NCBI RefSeq assembly: GCF_001465345.1
Contig: NZ_CP013655.1
Location: 558,001-622,000 of the forward strand
Reading direction: 5' to 3'
Length of the DNA stretch: 64,000 bases
Source: Enterococcus rotai
GTDB taxonomy: Bacteria; Bacillota; Bacilli; Lactobacillales; Enterococcaceae
The translations under genes and the position numbers were made by a program. Of this stretch, positions 1 to 7,521 are shown piece after piece. How positions within the stretch are numbered: position 1 is the stretch's first letter; every line of letters starts with the position of its first letter. The notes below the pieces were generated by a model. It was not told the origin of the DNA. It saw nothing but the letters and a program-made list of their open reading frames with translations, and ran no database searches.

Positions 1-817
1 ATTTTTGCCGATATTGTTGAGGAGACAAGGTGTAATTCTTTTTAAACACATTGTAGAAGGATTTCACTGAGAGAAAACCATTTGCCATCGCAATATCTAA
101 AACGGTCATATCTGTATCTCGCAATTGATAATAGGCTTTCTCCAGTCTCACTGTATTAACGTATTCAGAAAAAGGAATGCCCATATACTTTTTAAAAAAT
201 CGTGAAAAATAGGCAGGGTCATAGTTAAACACTTCTGCTACTTGTTCTAATTTCAATGATTGATTGTAGTGTTTTTGCACATATTCATTGATTTGTTTTA
301 GCCGCTCTAAATGCTTCAAACTTTTGATCCTTTGCTTCGTTGCTATCGGGATGCTATAGTGTTTAGTCAACACAGAAAGAAATTCTATCACGCGACTTTT
401 GACAAGTAGATTCATAGATAAGTCATTTTCCTGATACTTTTGGTAAATTTCATTTAGTAACATTTGAACTTCCGAATCTTTTCGTTTTACTGGAATCAAA
501 TTAAATAAAAAACGATCATTATACTGCTGCTGTGTCATTTCTTTCAAAAAAGGAAGTGGAAACTGCATCACAAATACTTCATTAGGTAGTGGGCTTCTAG
601 AAGAATGAATGATATTTGAATTGATAAAAAGGGTATCTCCTGGTTCTAGCAAATACGTTGTCTGTGGAAAACGGACCTCTAGATTTCCTTTCAAACAATA
701 CAATAACTCCGCACTTTCATGCCAATGAGTTGAGATCATTCGATCAGGGTTTCTGGATGTAAATGAAAATAATTTAAACGGATAATTTTTATTTGGCGAA
801 ATCATTTCATGTTTCAT
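1..817 (-). CDS. AraC-family transcriptional regulator with N-terminal cupin domain (3' end cut off)
   Basis: A cytoplasmic DNA-binding regulator that runs off the left edge; 272 residues are in the window. The N-terminus has a cupin-like sensing domain (HWHESAELLYCLKG, then LEPGDTLFINSNIIHSS), and the C-terminal third carries the two helix-turn-helix units of AraC proteins (LKLEQVAEVFNYDPAYFSRF and ending ...KSFYNVFKKNYTLSPQQYR). Start chosen at the ATG preceded by AAAGAGGCC. Cupin-AraC proteins usually sense a sugar or a metabolite and activate an adjacent operon, but the target must lie to the left of the window. Little beyond the last codons is missing, because the second helix-turn-helix is nearly complete. 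Confidence 0.85.
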   Translation of the reverse strand, partial: MKHEMISPNKNYPFKLFSFTSRNPDRMISTHWHESAELLYCLKGNLEVRFPQTTYLLEPGDTLFINSNIIHSSRSPLPNEVFVMQFPLPFLKEMTQQQYNDRFLFNLIPVKRKDSEVQMLLNEIYQKYQENDLSMNLLVKSRVIEFLSVLTKHYSIPIATKQRIKSLKHLERLKQINEYVQKHYNQSLKLEQVAEVFNYDPAYFSRFFKKYMGIPFSEYVNTVRLEKAYYQLRDTDMTVLDIAMANGFLSVKSFYNVFKKNYTLSPQQYRQK

Positions 818-963
818 ATACAGGCCTCTTTCTTTGTTAAGCTGGTTAAATTATAAGTCATTTAGGAGCTTCTGAGAACGCGGGAGCGCTTATGTATATC
901 TTTTACGCTACTTTGACAAAAAACATAAAGTTCTAGAGTAGCTGTTTCTTTATTGTAAGCTAC

Positions 964-994
964 AAAAAAAGATCAAAGCAAGTTGCTCTGATCG
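964..994 (-). terminator. Rho-independent terminator after the PepSY lipoprotein gene
   Basis: An 11-bp inverted repeat (GATCAAAGCAA / TTGCTCTGATC, one mismatch) is followed on the minus strand by a run of T. It lies just past the PepSY gene stop and probably ends the two-component operon. Confidence 0.7.
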
Positions 995-1018
995 CACATT
1001 ACATCGTCTAATTCCTTT

Positions 1019-1642
1019 TTAGTCGTCTAATTCTTTTTCTAGAATATCTCCTGTTTGAGCATTGATTTTTACAGTTATCTCTTTATTGCTAGTTTGCACT
1101 TTGACTTCCCAATAAGTAAGGGATAGGTCTCGTTCTAATGACCACTCATTCGCCGTTCCTTCTCCTACACTATCTTCAGCGATTTTTGAGACATCCTCTA
1201 TTGATAAGATGTCCTTCAACTCTAATGCTTCATTTTTCTTTTCCACACCATTTTGTTCATCTTGATCTAGTGTTTCTTCACGCTCTTTTTTTAGTTCCCC
1301 AGTCTCTGCATTGATTTTAACTTCGTATTCTTTAGAGTCATCTACGCCTTTGACTTCATAATAATAGATGCCAAATGAAGGATCTAAATCCAGAGAAGTG
1401 ATCGAAGTATTTGGATATGCTTCGTTATAGGCTTTAATTGCATCCTCTACACTTACTTTTCTTTGTGATGTTTTTTTCGTGGTACTGTTTGAAGTACCGC
1501 TAACATCTTGCGTTGTTGACTGGCTCACTTGCGTACTCATCTTACTTTCTTTGTTTGCCTCCAATGACTTATCCGTATTTGTACAGCCTGCTAGAGTTAA
1601 ACCTAGACATAATGTCCCTACTACCATCATCTTTTTATTCAT
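1019..1642 (-). CDS. PepSY-domain lipoprotein
   Basis: A predicted secreted lipoprotein of 207 residues. The signal peptide ends in a lipobox (LTLAGC), followed by a Ser/Thr/Lys-rich linker. Two PepSY units follow, around residues 65-120 and 145-205, each ending in the typical VKINAxTGxxLxxE strand. The start is placed at the ATG of MNKKMM, because AAAGGA sits nine bases upstream; a longer TTG-initiated frame would contain that site. It follows the sensor kinase at a 110-base gap in the same direction. PepSY lipoproteins near two-component systems are thought to act as extracellular modulators or peptidase inhibitors; the exact role here is inference. Confidence 0.85.
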   Translation of the reverse strand: MNKKMMVVGTLCLGLTLAGCTNTDKSLEANKESKMSTQVSQSTTQDVSGTSNSTTKKTSQRKVSVEDAIKAYNEAYPNTSITSLDLDPSFGIYYYEVKGVDDSKEYEVKINAETGELKKEREETLDQDEQNGVEKKNEALELKDILSIEDVSKIAEDSVGEGTANEWSLERDLSLTYWEVKVQTSNKEITVKINAQTGDILEKELDD

Positions 1643-1751
1643 TCTATCCATTCCTTTCAATTTTCCTTTAGGGGATTTACTTCATACTATTATTTTAGCA
1701 GGTAGATCATACTAAAAAATAAATCAACATGAAATCTAAATGAAGAATTCT

Positions 1752-3128
1752 TCATTTTATCTGTGTTTTAAATGTTACTGCAAAACGAGTTCCTTGAGGC
1801 AATACATCTGTCACAATAATGTCCCCTTGATATTTTTCAACGAGCTCTTTCACAATCGACAATCCGATACCTGTACCAGAAATTTCACTAGAGCGCGATC
1901 GGTCCACTCGGTAAAAGCGCTCAAATATTTTGGCTTTCTCTTCATCTGGAATACCCATACCGGAATCTTCTACAATCAATTGGATTGTCCCTTCAACAGA
2001 GAAAAGTGTAACAGTGATCGTCCCACTAGGCTCTGTATACTTCATTGCATTTTCAACCAAGTTGCGGGCAATCTGATAAAAATGCTCTACTTGTCCCTCT
2101 ACAAAAATGCCTGTTTCAATTTCAATAACGATCTCTTGTGTCATCATAACCTTCAGTTCATTGATTGTTTGTTGAATAATCAATGACAAATCTAGCTTTT
2201 CTGTATTAAATTGTGTGTCTAATCGACCTAATAATAACAACTTTTCTACAAGGATTTCCAGCCGTTTCGATTCTTTATCGATATAAGAAAGTGAGGTCGG
2301 TATCACCTCTGGATGCGATTTTCCACGACGCTTGATCAAATTCACATGCCCCCGAACTGCAGCAATCGGTGTTCTTAATTCATGAGATGCATCTGTTACG
2401 AATTGTTGCTCCCGTTTCAAATACACTCTTTGCTTCTCTAGTAATTGGTTAAATGATTTCGAAATGTTTTGAACTTCTTGCGGTGTTTTTGGAATAGTTA
2501 GTTGTTGTTTCGAATCTGAAACATTTAATCGATTGATCTCCTCATCCATAACGACTAACGAACCACTCAAATTTTTAGAAAAACGATGCGTAATCAATGA
2601 TCCCAAAATAATTACGGCCAACGTGATAAAAATCGTTAACGAAAAAATTCTCCCGATAAGGTCAAATTGATCCTCCATATCCACTAAAAGTGTCACTTTT
2701 GCTCCATCTTTTTGGAAACTTGCATAATAGTATGGCTCGATCTCACTTGTCCATAAGATTCGGTCAAATACCAAGAACTGTTTCAATTGAGAAAATTCCT
2801 GAAATACCTCTTTAGCATCTTCAGAAGAGTAAATAACTTCTCCAGTATCTAACTGAACGTGAACCAAATAAAGAGAACTATCATTAGAGCCTTTTTCAAC
2901 AAGAACCTTTTGCCACTCTTTCGCTTCTTTCCCACCACTATTTTTTAAAGAATCTTCTAACAAATCAGCTTGTTTTTCAGTTGATTCATATAATTCTACT
3001 ACTGTAATCCCCATAATCGCTATGCTTAAAATCAATACAGCTGAGATAAGTAGCCCAATAAAACGGATGGTCAATTGGAATTGTGTTGTATTTTTCCGTT
3101 GTTTTAAAGTCGTTCTATCTTTTTTCAT
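1752..3128 (-). CDS. Two-component sensor histidine kinase (HAMP, HisKA, HATPase)
   Basis: A membrane sensor kinase of 458 residues. Transmembrane segments lie at about residues 21-45 and 160-180, enclosing an extracellular loop of about 115 residues. A HAMP linker follows, then the H-box (TDASHELRTP, His about 249), N-box (NLVENAMKYT), G1 (DSGMGIPDEE), F (FERFYRVDRS) and G2 (GTGIGLSIVK) boxes. All catalytic motifs are intact. Its start overlaps the regulator stop by 14 bases, so the two are translationally coupled. The architecture resembles CsrS/ArlS/LisK-type envelope-stress kinases, but the signal cannot be read from sequence. Confidence 0.93.
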   Translation of the reverse strand: MKKDRTTLKQRKNTTQFQLTIRFIGLLISAVLILSIAIMGITVVELYESTEKQADLLEDSLKNSGGKEAKEWQKVLVEKGSNDSSLYLVHVQLDTGEVIYSSEDAKEVFQEFSQLKQFLVFDRILWTSEIEPYYYASFQKDGAKVTLLVDMEDQFDLIGRIFSLTIFITLAVIILGSLITHRFSKNLSGSLVVMDEEINRLNVSDSKQQLTIPKTPQEVQNISKSFNQLLEKQRVYLKREQQFVTDASHELRTPIAAVRGHVNLIKRRGKSHPEVIPTSLSYIDKESKRLEILVEKLLLLGRLDTQFNTEKLDLSLIIQQTINELKVMMTQEIVIEIETGIFVEGQVEHFYQIARNLVENAMKYTEPSGTITVTLFSVEGTIQLIVEDSGMGIPDEEKAKIFERFYRVDRSRSSEISGTGIGLSIVKELVEKYQGDIIVTDVLPQGTRFAVTFKTQIK

Positions 3129-3825
3129 TGTTTTTCCTCAATGCATAGCCTACTCCACGAACCGTTTGTATCAAACGACCAGTCGGGTCATAATCCATTT
3201 TATTTCTTAGAGAACGTATATACACATCAACCGTATTGGTTTGTCCAAAATAATCATAACCCCAAACAGCATTTAGTAATTCATCCCGTGAAAGTACTTC
3301 TTCTGGATGTTTGATTAATTCTGCCAATAATTCAAACTCTTTTTGAGTCAATTGGATTTCTTCGCTATATCGTTTAACTACTCGCTTCGTTATATCTAGC
3401 GTTAAGTCCTGATACTGAAATAATACAGGCTGTTGTTGAAGTTTTTGTAGTTGCTCTTTGCGGCGGATGATCACTCTGATCCTAGCCAATAATTCTTCAA
3501 TATCGAATGGTTTTGTAATATAATCATCTGTTCCAGCATCCAGCCCAATAATTTTATCTGTTACTTGGTCTCTAGCAGTCATCATGATAATTGGAACTTG
3601 GCTTGTTCGGCGAATCCTTCTTGCAACAGTGATTCCATCATATTTGGGTAACATCCAATCTAATAATAGCATCGTAATGTTCTCTTGATTTTGTTCATAT
3701 ATCTCTAGCGCTTGTTCACCATCCGTTGCCTGTAGTACTTCATATCCTTCAAATCGAAGTTCTTCCGAAACAAAATTAGCGAGACTTGCTTCATCTTCCA
3801 CTAGCAAAATGACTATGTCCTTCAT
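3115..3825 (-). CDS. OmpR-family response regulator
   Basis: A 236-residue DNA-binding response regulator and partner of the overlapping kinase. The receiver has the acidic pair (VEDE), the phospho-acceptor Asp at about residue 56 (LLLDWMLP), the conserved Thr (MMTARD) and Lys (YITKPFD). The C-terminal winged helix ends with the usual VRGVGYAL motif. All residues for phosphotransfer are present. It is the first gene of the likely three-gene operon regulator-kinase-PepSY lipoprotein. The target promoters are unknown. Confidence 0.93.
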   Translation of the reverse strand: MKDIVILLVEDEASLANFVSEELRFEGYEVLQATDGEQALEIYEQNQENITMLLLDWMLPKYDGITVARRIRRTSQVPIIMMTARDQVTDKIIGLDAGTDDYITKPFDIEELLARIRVIIRRKEQLQKLQQQPVLFQYQDLTLDITKRVVKRYSEEIQLTQKEFELLAELIKHPEEVLSRDELLNAVWGYDYFGQTNTVDVYIRSLRNKMDYDPTGRLIQTVRGVGYALRKNNEKR

Positions 3826-4063
3826 CTACCCACCCACCTTTTTATATAGAGTACCCAGTATTTAAAACAAGGTCAATCAAATCATGATGAAAAAATCTTC
3901 ATTTTTTACTTATATAACAAAAATAAACTTACAGCTTGCTCTCTTTAAAAGAATTTTTCATATTGAGTGAAGGTTCTTTTTATGATACCGTTAATAATGA
4001 ATGAAAAAAAATAGTAACATATTTGATTTCATTCAGATTTTTGCTAGGAAAAAGGAGAAAAAA

Positions 4064-4429
4064 ATGAAAAAAACACTATTGGTACTACTCTCTTTAGCTA
4101 TGTTGGGGCTTGTCGGCTGTGGAAGTACACCTAAAAGCAAAAAGACCTCTGAAAGCACCAAGACAGAGGCACAATTTGAAAAAGAGTCTAAAAAACGCGA
4201 AGAAGATGCCAAAAGAAAACAAGAATTGGTTCAAGAAATCTCAGTTTTAAAAGAATCAATTGCTTCAATGACTAAACTTCAAAAACAAACAGAAGAAATG
4301 GCAACAGAAAATACGATGGATGATCTTCAAGCAAATTTTGACGAATCTGTTTCATTAGGTAAAGAGGGACTTGAAGAATTACAAGGTCAGTTAAGTGAAG
4401 CTGAAGCTGAATTGGAAGCATTAAAATAG
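4064..4429 (+). CDS. Small coiled-coil lipoprotein
   Basis: A 121-residue predicted lipoprotein. The start is the ATG with AAAGGAGA nine bases upstream rather than the upstream in-frame ATG at 4001, which has no ribosome site and would bury the signal peptide. The signal sequence ends at LVGCGS. The rest is a highly charged Lys/Glu-rich helix, likely a coiled coil (about residues 30-121), with no recognisable enzyme motif. It is divergent from the two-component operon and could belong to its regulon, which is inference. Function unknown. Confidence 0.8.
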   Translation: MKKTLLVLLSLAMLGLVGCGSTPKSKKTSESTKTEAQFEKESKKREEDAKRKQELVQEISVLKESIASMTKLQKQTEEMATENTMDDLQANFDESVSLGKEGLEELQGQLSEAEAELEALK

Positions 4430-4432
4430 CGA

Positions 4433-4462
4433 AAAAAAAGAGCTGAAGTCAGCTCTTTTTTT
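4433..4462. terminator. Bidirectional terminator between convergent genes
   Basis: AAAAAAAGAGCTGA and TCAGCTCTTTTTTTT form a perfect stem flanked by A and T runs, so it can end transcription from both sides. It touches the stop codon of the DUF308 gene. Confidence 0.88.
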
Positions 4463-4998
4463 TAATCAATATTACGCAGTTGGAAATAAGACACGATCTC
4501 GCCGATTCCCATAAAGATCAAGATCCCACCAAATAATTGGAATAGTGCTAATAAACTACTGAAAGGATTGAATGTTAACACTAATCCTGCAATAATCAAA
4601 ATCACGCTATAAATCAGCATTGGCATCCAGCTAACATTGACGTATGTGCGTAAATTCACTGATTGAATTGCACGAGTGACACCAACGATCACGATCACAA
4701 GTCCAAGGAATATCGGTAAAATACTGACGATTCCTTTCGCAAAAATTAATACGATTCCTGCGATGACTAATAAAACGATCCCGCCAAGAAAACTCATTCC
4801 ATAGGTACCCGTTGCCTTTTTGACTTTGAACCCATCATAAAGATTTAGCACGCCCATAATTGCAATATAAGCAGAAATAAAATAGACGGCCAGTTGGAAG
4901 ACACTTCTTGGATTGATTACAATCAATAGTCCAAAAATAATATAAACAATTCCTCGTAAAAGTGCATATTTTCTTAATTGCTCCATAACATTACTCAT
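4462..4998 (-). CDS. DUF308 (HdeD-like) integral membrane protein
   Basis: A 178-residue membrane protein with about six short hydrophobic helices arranged in repeated pairs, including the characteristic GLLIVINPRSVFQL and AGLVLTFNPFSS segments of the HdeD/DUF308 family. The start is the ATG of MSNVMEQL, with GGAGG eight bases upstream; an ATG five codons earlier overlaps that site. HdeD-like proteins are tied to acid resistance in Escherichia coli, but their role in Gram-positives is not established. It appears monocistronic. Confidence 0.82.
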   Translation of the reverse strand: MSNVMEQLRKYALLRGIVYIIFGLLIVINPRSVFQLAVYFISAYIAIMGVLNLYDGFKVKKATGTYGMSFLGGIVLLVIAGIVLIFAKGIVSILPIFLGLVIVIVGVTRAIQSVNLRTYVNVSWMPMLIYSVILIIAGLVLTFNPFSSLLALFQLFGGILIFMGIGEIVSYFQLRNID

Positions 4999-5302
4999 TA
5001 TTATCGCCTCCATTAATACTTTGTTTGTTGTTCACTTTATATTGTATAGAATTTCTTTGGATATGACGAATGATATGAATTATTTTGATTGTTATTTTTA
5101 TAAGGTGTAACACAAATCACCACTATCTTTTTAATGTATTCTTTTTGACTAAATCCCATTGGCAAACAAAAAAACATACTCTCTAATCTTAGTATGTTTT
5201 AAATAGTAGGTTGCTGCTTAGTGGAATAACGTCGCATATCACTCAGAATTCTTTACAACACTTAATATATCGCAGTAGAATATGAATCAAGAGGTGATAA
5301 TC
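4999..5302. other. Intergenic region with a hairpin
   Basis: It holds one terminator-like hairpin at about 5170-5202 (AAACATACT / AGTATGTTT with flanking A and T runs), with no obvious gene ending beside it. The segment just before the next gene is AT-rich and should hold its promoter, but no convincing -35/-10 pair was picked out. Confidence 0.5.
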
Positions 5303-5533
5303 ATGTTGTTTACAAAATCAAGATTACAAGGTAGTTCTGTTGTAGTAACATTACCAACTAGCAATGGAGAAAAGCCTGAATCTAATAAAGAATATGTTGT
5401 TGTCTATTCAGAAGATGGCACAATTACTTTAATACCAAAAATTGATGACCCCTTTTCTGGTGGAACTGAAGGAGAGTTTTATGAAACAGACGAATGGTCT
5501 GAACTAATACCTGAAGGGAGAGAATTATTTTAA
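5303..5533 (+). CDS. MazE/PemI-like antitoxin
   Basis: A 76-residue AbrB/MazE-type antitoxin. The start is the ATG preceded by AAGAGGTGA rather than an ATG seven codons upstream. The N-terminal half is a swapped-hairpin DNA-binding fold (SRLQGSSVVVTLPT...), and the C-terminal tail is acidic, as expected for toxin wrapping. Its stop overlaps the start of the adjacent toxin reading frame (TAATG). It resembles the second antitoxin at 7522 in layout and in the IPKxDD motif. The toxin partner is broken, so this antitoxin may now be an orphan or may act on the neighbouring pair. Confidence 0.8.
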   Translation: MLFTKSRLQGSSVVVTLPTSNGEKPESNKEYVVVYSEDGTITLIPKIDDPFSGGTEGEFYETDEWSELIPEGRELF

Positions 5534-5874
5534 TGCCTAAAAATAAGCCTTATATCCCTAAAAAAGGTGATATCATTTGGATTAACTTTGACCCTTCAAC
5601 TAGCAAATAAATTCAAAAACGCAGACCTGGCCTTGTTGTTTCTCGCTATGACTTTAACAGGAAAACAAAATTTGCTGTGGTATGCCCAATTACTACAACT
5701 GAAAAAGAGATGCCTACTAGGTATACTCTTCCTGAAGAAATTGAAATACAGGGACAGGTAATTATCTCTCAACTCAAATCATTGGATTTTGTTTCAAGAA
5801 AAATTGAGTTTGCTGATCGATTACCCGTTAAAGATATATCTAAGATAGATCAAGTAATTGAATATATTTTTTAA
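5533..5874 (+). pseudogene. MazF/PemK-like toxin gene interrupted by an in-frame stop
   Basis: The frame starts at an ATG overlapping the antitoxin stop and runs 113 codons to a TAA at 5872-5874. It reads as a MazF/PemK endoribonuclease: GDIIWINFDPS near the start, then KRRPGLVVSRYDF, VVCPITTT and GQVIISQLKSLD. Codon 26 (5608-5610) is TAA where the family has the Glu of the G-x-E-I-x-K-x-R-P motif. A single G-to-T change from GAA would explain it. No other frame damage is visible, so the loss looks recent. Readthrough, a sequencing error or internal initiation cannot be excluded. Confidence 0.85.
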
Positions 5875-6072
5875 ATGGGGAAGCCTTATATAATTTAGTA
5901 TTCACGATTATGTCACATTATTTTATGTGTGGATTTAAATGTATTTATGTTTGTTTTCTAAAATTTGTAAAAGTGTTTAGTAGAGATGACGTCATCTCTA
6001 CTGTTTTAATTTTTAATAATTCTTTAGACGTACTTTTACAGATAAATTTCCTAGTATTAAAGCAAGAAAAAC

Positions 6073-6101
6073 TTGACTATCCAATTTTTTTCATGTATCT
6101 T
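6073..6101 (+). promoter_or_regulatory. Promoter of the Fst antitoxin RNA
   Basis: TTGACT (6073-6078) and TATCTT (6096-6101) are separated by 17 bases. Transcription would begin near 6108, just before the first copy of the 19-bp repeat shared with the toxin leader. Confidence 0.6.
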
Positions 6102-6107
6102 ATACGT

Positions 6108-6170
6108 ATAAAAGAAGAATGGTCATACACCAAAGACCCCATCACTTTCGGAGAGTGATGGGGTTTATTT
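6108..6170 (+). ncRNA. RNAII-type antitoxin RNA of the Fst system
   Basis: A short transcript of roughly 60-65 bases is predicted from the promoter at 6073-6101 to the terminator at 6136-6164. It contains one copy of a 19-bp direct repeat (6113-6131). The other copy (6273-6291) spans the toxin start codon and ribosome site and is read on the opposite strand by the toxin mRNA. The two convergent RNAs therefore carry complementary sequence at the toxin start, the known mechanism of the pAD1 par (Fst/RNAII) family. Ends are inferred. Confidence 0.7.
6136..6164. terminator. Shared bidirectional terminator of the Fst toxin mRNA and antitoxin RNA
   Basis: A perfect 11-bp stem, ACCCCATCACT / AGTGATGGGGT, lies between the convergent RNAs. 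A T-rich tail follows on the plus side. Sharing one terminator gives the two RNAs a second complementary region, as in pAD1 par. Confidence 0.8.
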
Positions 6171-6187
6171 TGGCTTCTAGTCGCTTT

Positions 6188-6286
6188 CTAGCCTTGTCGA
6201 TTATCAAGCCAATGTTTGAACAGCCCTAAGACCACTCCGACAATAATCGGACCAATGATCGTTGTAAATAACAGAAGAATGGTCAT
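6188..6286 (-). CDS. fst: Fst-family type I toxin peptide (32 aa)
   Basis: A small membrane peptide toxin. A single hydrophobic helix (TIIGPIIVGVVLGLF) is followed by the family hallmark LFKHWLDNRQ, a Trp then a charged C-terminus. The Gly-Pro-Ile-x-Val-Gly core matches the Fst/Ldr family, which damages the membrane and blocks division when expressed. The ribosome site is very strong (AAAGGAGGTG) and lies inside the direct repeat that pairs with the antitoxin RNA. A 14-bp palindrome (6300-6313) just upstream can form a leader hairpin that would limit translation, as seen for Fst mRNAs. Too short for ordinary gene finders. Confidence 0.9.
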   Translation of the reverse strand: MTILLLFTTIIGPIIVGVVLGLFKHWLDNRQG

Positions 6287-6291
6287 GCACC
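6273..6291. repeat. Direct repeat copy 2 of the Fst system (copy 1 at 6113-6131)
   Basis: The 19-bp sequence AGAAGAATGGTCATGCACC differs by one base from the copy at 6113-6131. This copy covers the toxin start codon. The pair corresponds to the DRa/DRb repeats of the pAD1 par locus, where they make the two RNAs complementary. Confidence 0.75.
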
Positions 6292-6614
6292 TCCTTTCTG
6301 CGATACGTATCGCCATCGCAAAAGAGAAAGCGACCATTTTCAGCTTATCAAACTTTTTATCCTTCGCTAATTTTTCCTTATAAATAATTCTGATTTTGTC
6401 AAACTTGTCCTATTTTTTGGACTGATTTGATCATTTACTCTAATTTACACTCAGCAGAAATAGTCAGCCAACTCAAAAACAATTTGTTATTTTTCCTTAT
6501 ATATAAGGAACCTAATTTTCGTGTTATTTAATCCCTTCCCTCAAAAAAATTCATTGTGAACAAGCCACTCTTTCTGTATAATAAAACGCATAGGATAGAA
6601 ATAACTAACATTAA

Positions 6615-6750
6615 AAATAAATAAATTGGCTCTTCGTGGTCTGGCGCCAACCAAACCAGAAGCCTTGTTTAAACAGTAGCACCTGTCAAACAACTTTGCC
6701 AATAGCGTAAGGATCGATCTATTTTTGTTGTACACTTCCATAGTGACGAC
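6615..6750 (-). ncRNA. Structured small RNA-like element, copy A
   Basis: Read on the minus strand, this has a possible -10 (TATAAA, 6755-6760), then a hairpin with loop GGTGCTA (about 6665-6692), then a strong stem (6628-6664) with loop GGTTGGCGCC, followed by a T-rich tail. The same order of elements occurs in copy B 200 bases away, with different stem bases but identical loop motifs, which suggests selection for RNA structure. It lies inside the toxin-antitoxin patch. No toxin frame with a start codon and ribosome site was found opposite it. Family not recognised; ends are inferred. Confidence 0.5.
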
Positions 6751-6784
6751 ACATTTTATAGTTTCTTTATCTTGCCTATTTGTA

Positions 6785-6822
6785 GACGATTACAGGTCAC
6801 CTGTGGATCGTCTTTTTTTATT
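6785..6822 (+). terminator. Terminator-like hairpin on the plus strand
   Basis: AGACGAT and ATCGTCT form the base of a long stem (inner arms ACAGGT / ACCTGT) followed by seven T. It points to a plus-strand transcript ending here, but no plus-strand gene precedes it, so it may end an unseen RNA antisense to copy A. Confidence 0.5.
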
Positions 6823-6844
6823 TCTATCCTACACATTTTGAGAA

Positions 6845-6953
6845 AAAGAAAAAAGGCACTTCATTGTTCGGCGCCAACCGTTCAATGAAGCCCTGAATAG
6901 AAAGTAGCACCTCTCTATCCAAGTTGCCTATTTGCCAGTACCGTAGCACTAGC
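6845..6953 (-). ncRNA. Structured small RNA-like element, copy B
   Basis: On the minus strand, a -10 (TACAAT, 6960-6965) precedes a hairpin with loop AGGTGCTACT (stem GATAGA / TCTATT) and a terminator stem (6855-6892, GGCTTCATTG / CAATGAAGTGCC) with loop GGTTGGCGCCGAA and a long T tract. The predicted length is about 105 bases. Loop motifs GGTGCTACT and GGTTGGCGCC match copy A, while stems co-vary. Convergent or antisense antitoxin RNAs are one possible explanation. Confidence 0.55.
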
Positions 6954-7116
6954 TTCTTTATTGTACCTAATTCTTGTAAGAATTTCTAGACACTTTTCGA
7001 ATTTTTCTCTGGTTACACAAAGAAGTTCCCTACAAACTGGCTTAATTCAACCATAGAGACGGACAGCTTTCATTTTTTCTTTTGTTCTACATACCAATAA
7101 GAAAAGGAGAACTATC

Positions 7117-7389
7117 ATGAAAAATTCCGTCATCTGCATTAAAACTGTCCCGTATCAAGAGATTCTAAATCTTCGAGATTCACTGGAACGTTTAGAATCT
7201 TGGAAAGAACCCTTGGAAGTTTTGGAAAAGTATTTTACCAATCCAACGACACCAATCAACAAAAAACAGGTCGTTAAACAGTATTACTCTAGTGCAAAAT
7301 TGTTCGAGACGTTTAATAAAGAGTTTGAATCTCTGATAGCTGAGTCGCAAAAACAATTGGCTATTATTACACAAAATCAAAATAGTTGA
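7117..7389 (+). CDS. Hypothetical protein, 90 aa
   Basis: A cytoplasmic, mostly helical protein with no signal peptide or membrane segment and no motif that I recognise. The ribosome site is good (AAAAGGAG, seven bases before the ATG), so the start is secure. It sits alone between the small RNA elements and the MazEF pair, without a close partner. Nothing ties it to a toxin or antitoxin family. Function unknown. Confidence 0.65.
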   Translation: MKNSVICIKTVPYQEILNLRDSLERLESWKEPLEVLEKYFTNPTTPINKKQVVKQYYSSAKLFETFNKEFESLIAESQKQLAIITQNQNS

Positions 7390-7467
7390 TTAAAAAAAAA
7401 GGAATGTTTCTTTGCGTACTTAGATAGTGTAAGGGATAAATTGATCGTTTAAAAATTTAATACAACA

Positions 7468-7500
7468 ATCATGTAATTACAAGTAATTACATGATATAAT
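7468..7500 (+). promoter_or_regulatory. Promoter with palindromic operator of the mazEF-like pair
   Basis: A perfect inverted repeat of 13-bp arms (ATCATGTAATTAC, 2-base gap, GTAATTACATGAT; 7468-7495) overlaps a consensus -10 TATAAT (7495-7500). This is the expected position for autorepression by the MazE-type antitoxin or its toxin complex. The -35 is weak, in keeping with a regulated promoter. Confidence 0.75.
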
Positions 7501-7521
7501 TGTAAAAAAGGAGGTCATTTC

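Noticed and set aside
6541-6741. Minus-strand 66-codon frame across RNA element A
   Set aside because: It has no ribosome site, its codon pattern follows the RNA stems, and the equivalent frame is not kept in element B.
7117-7389. Toxin of a type III system fed by the tandem RNA elements
   Set aside because: The 90-residue protein has no ToxN-like motif, and the RNA elements are on the opposite strand and end before it.
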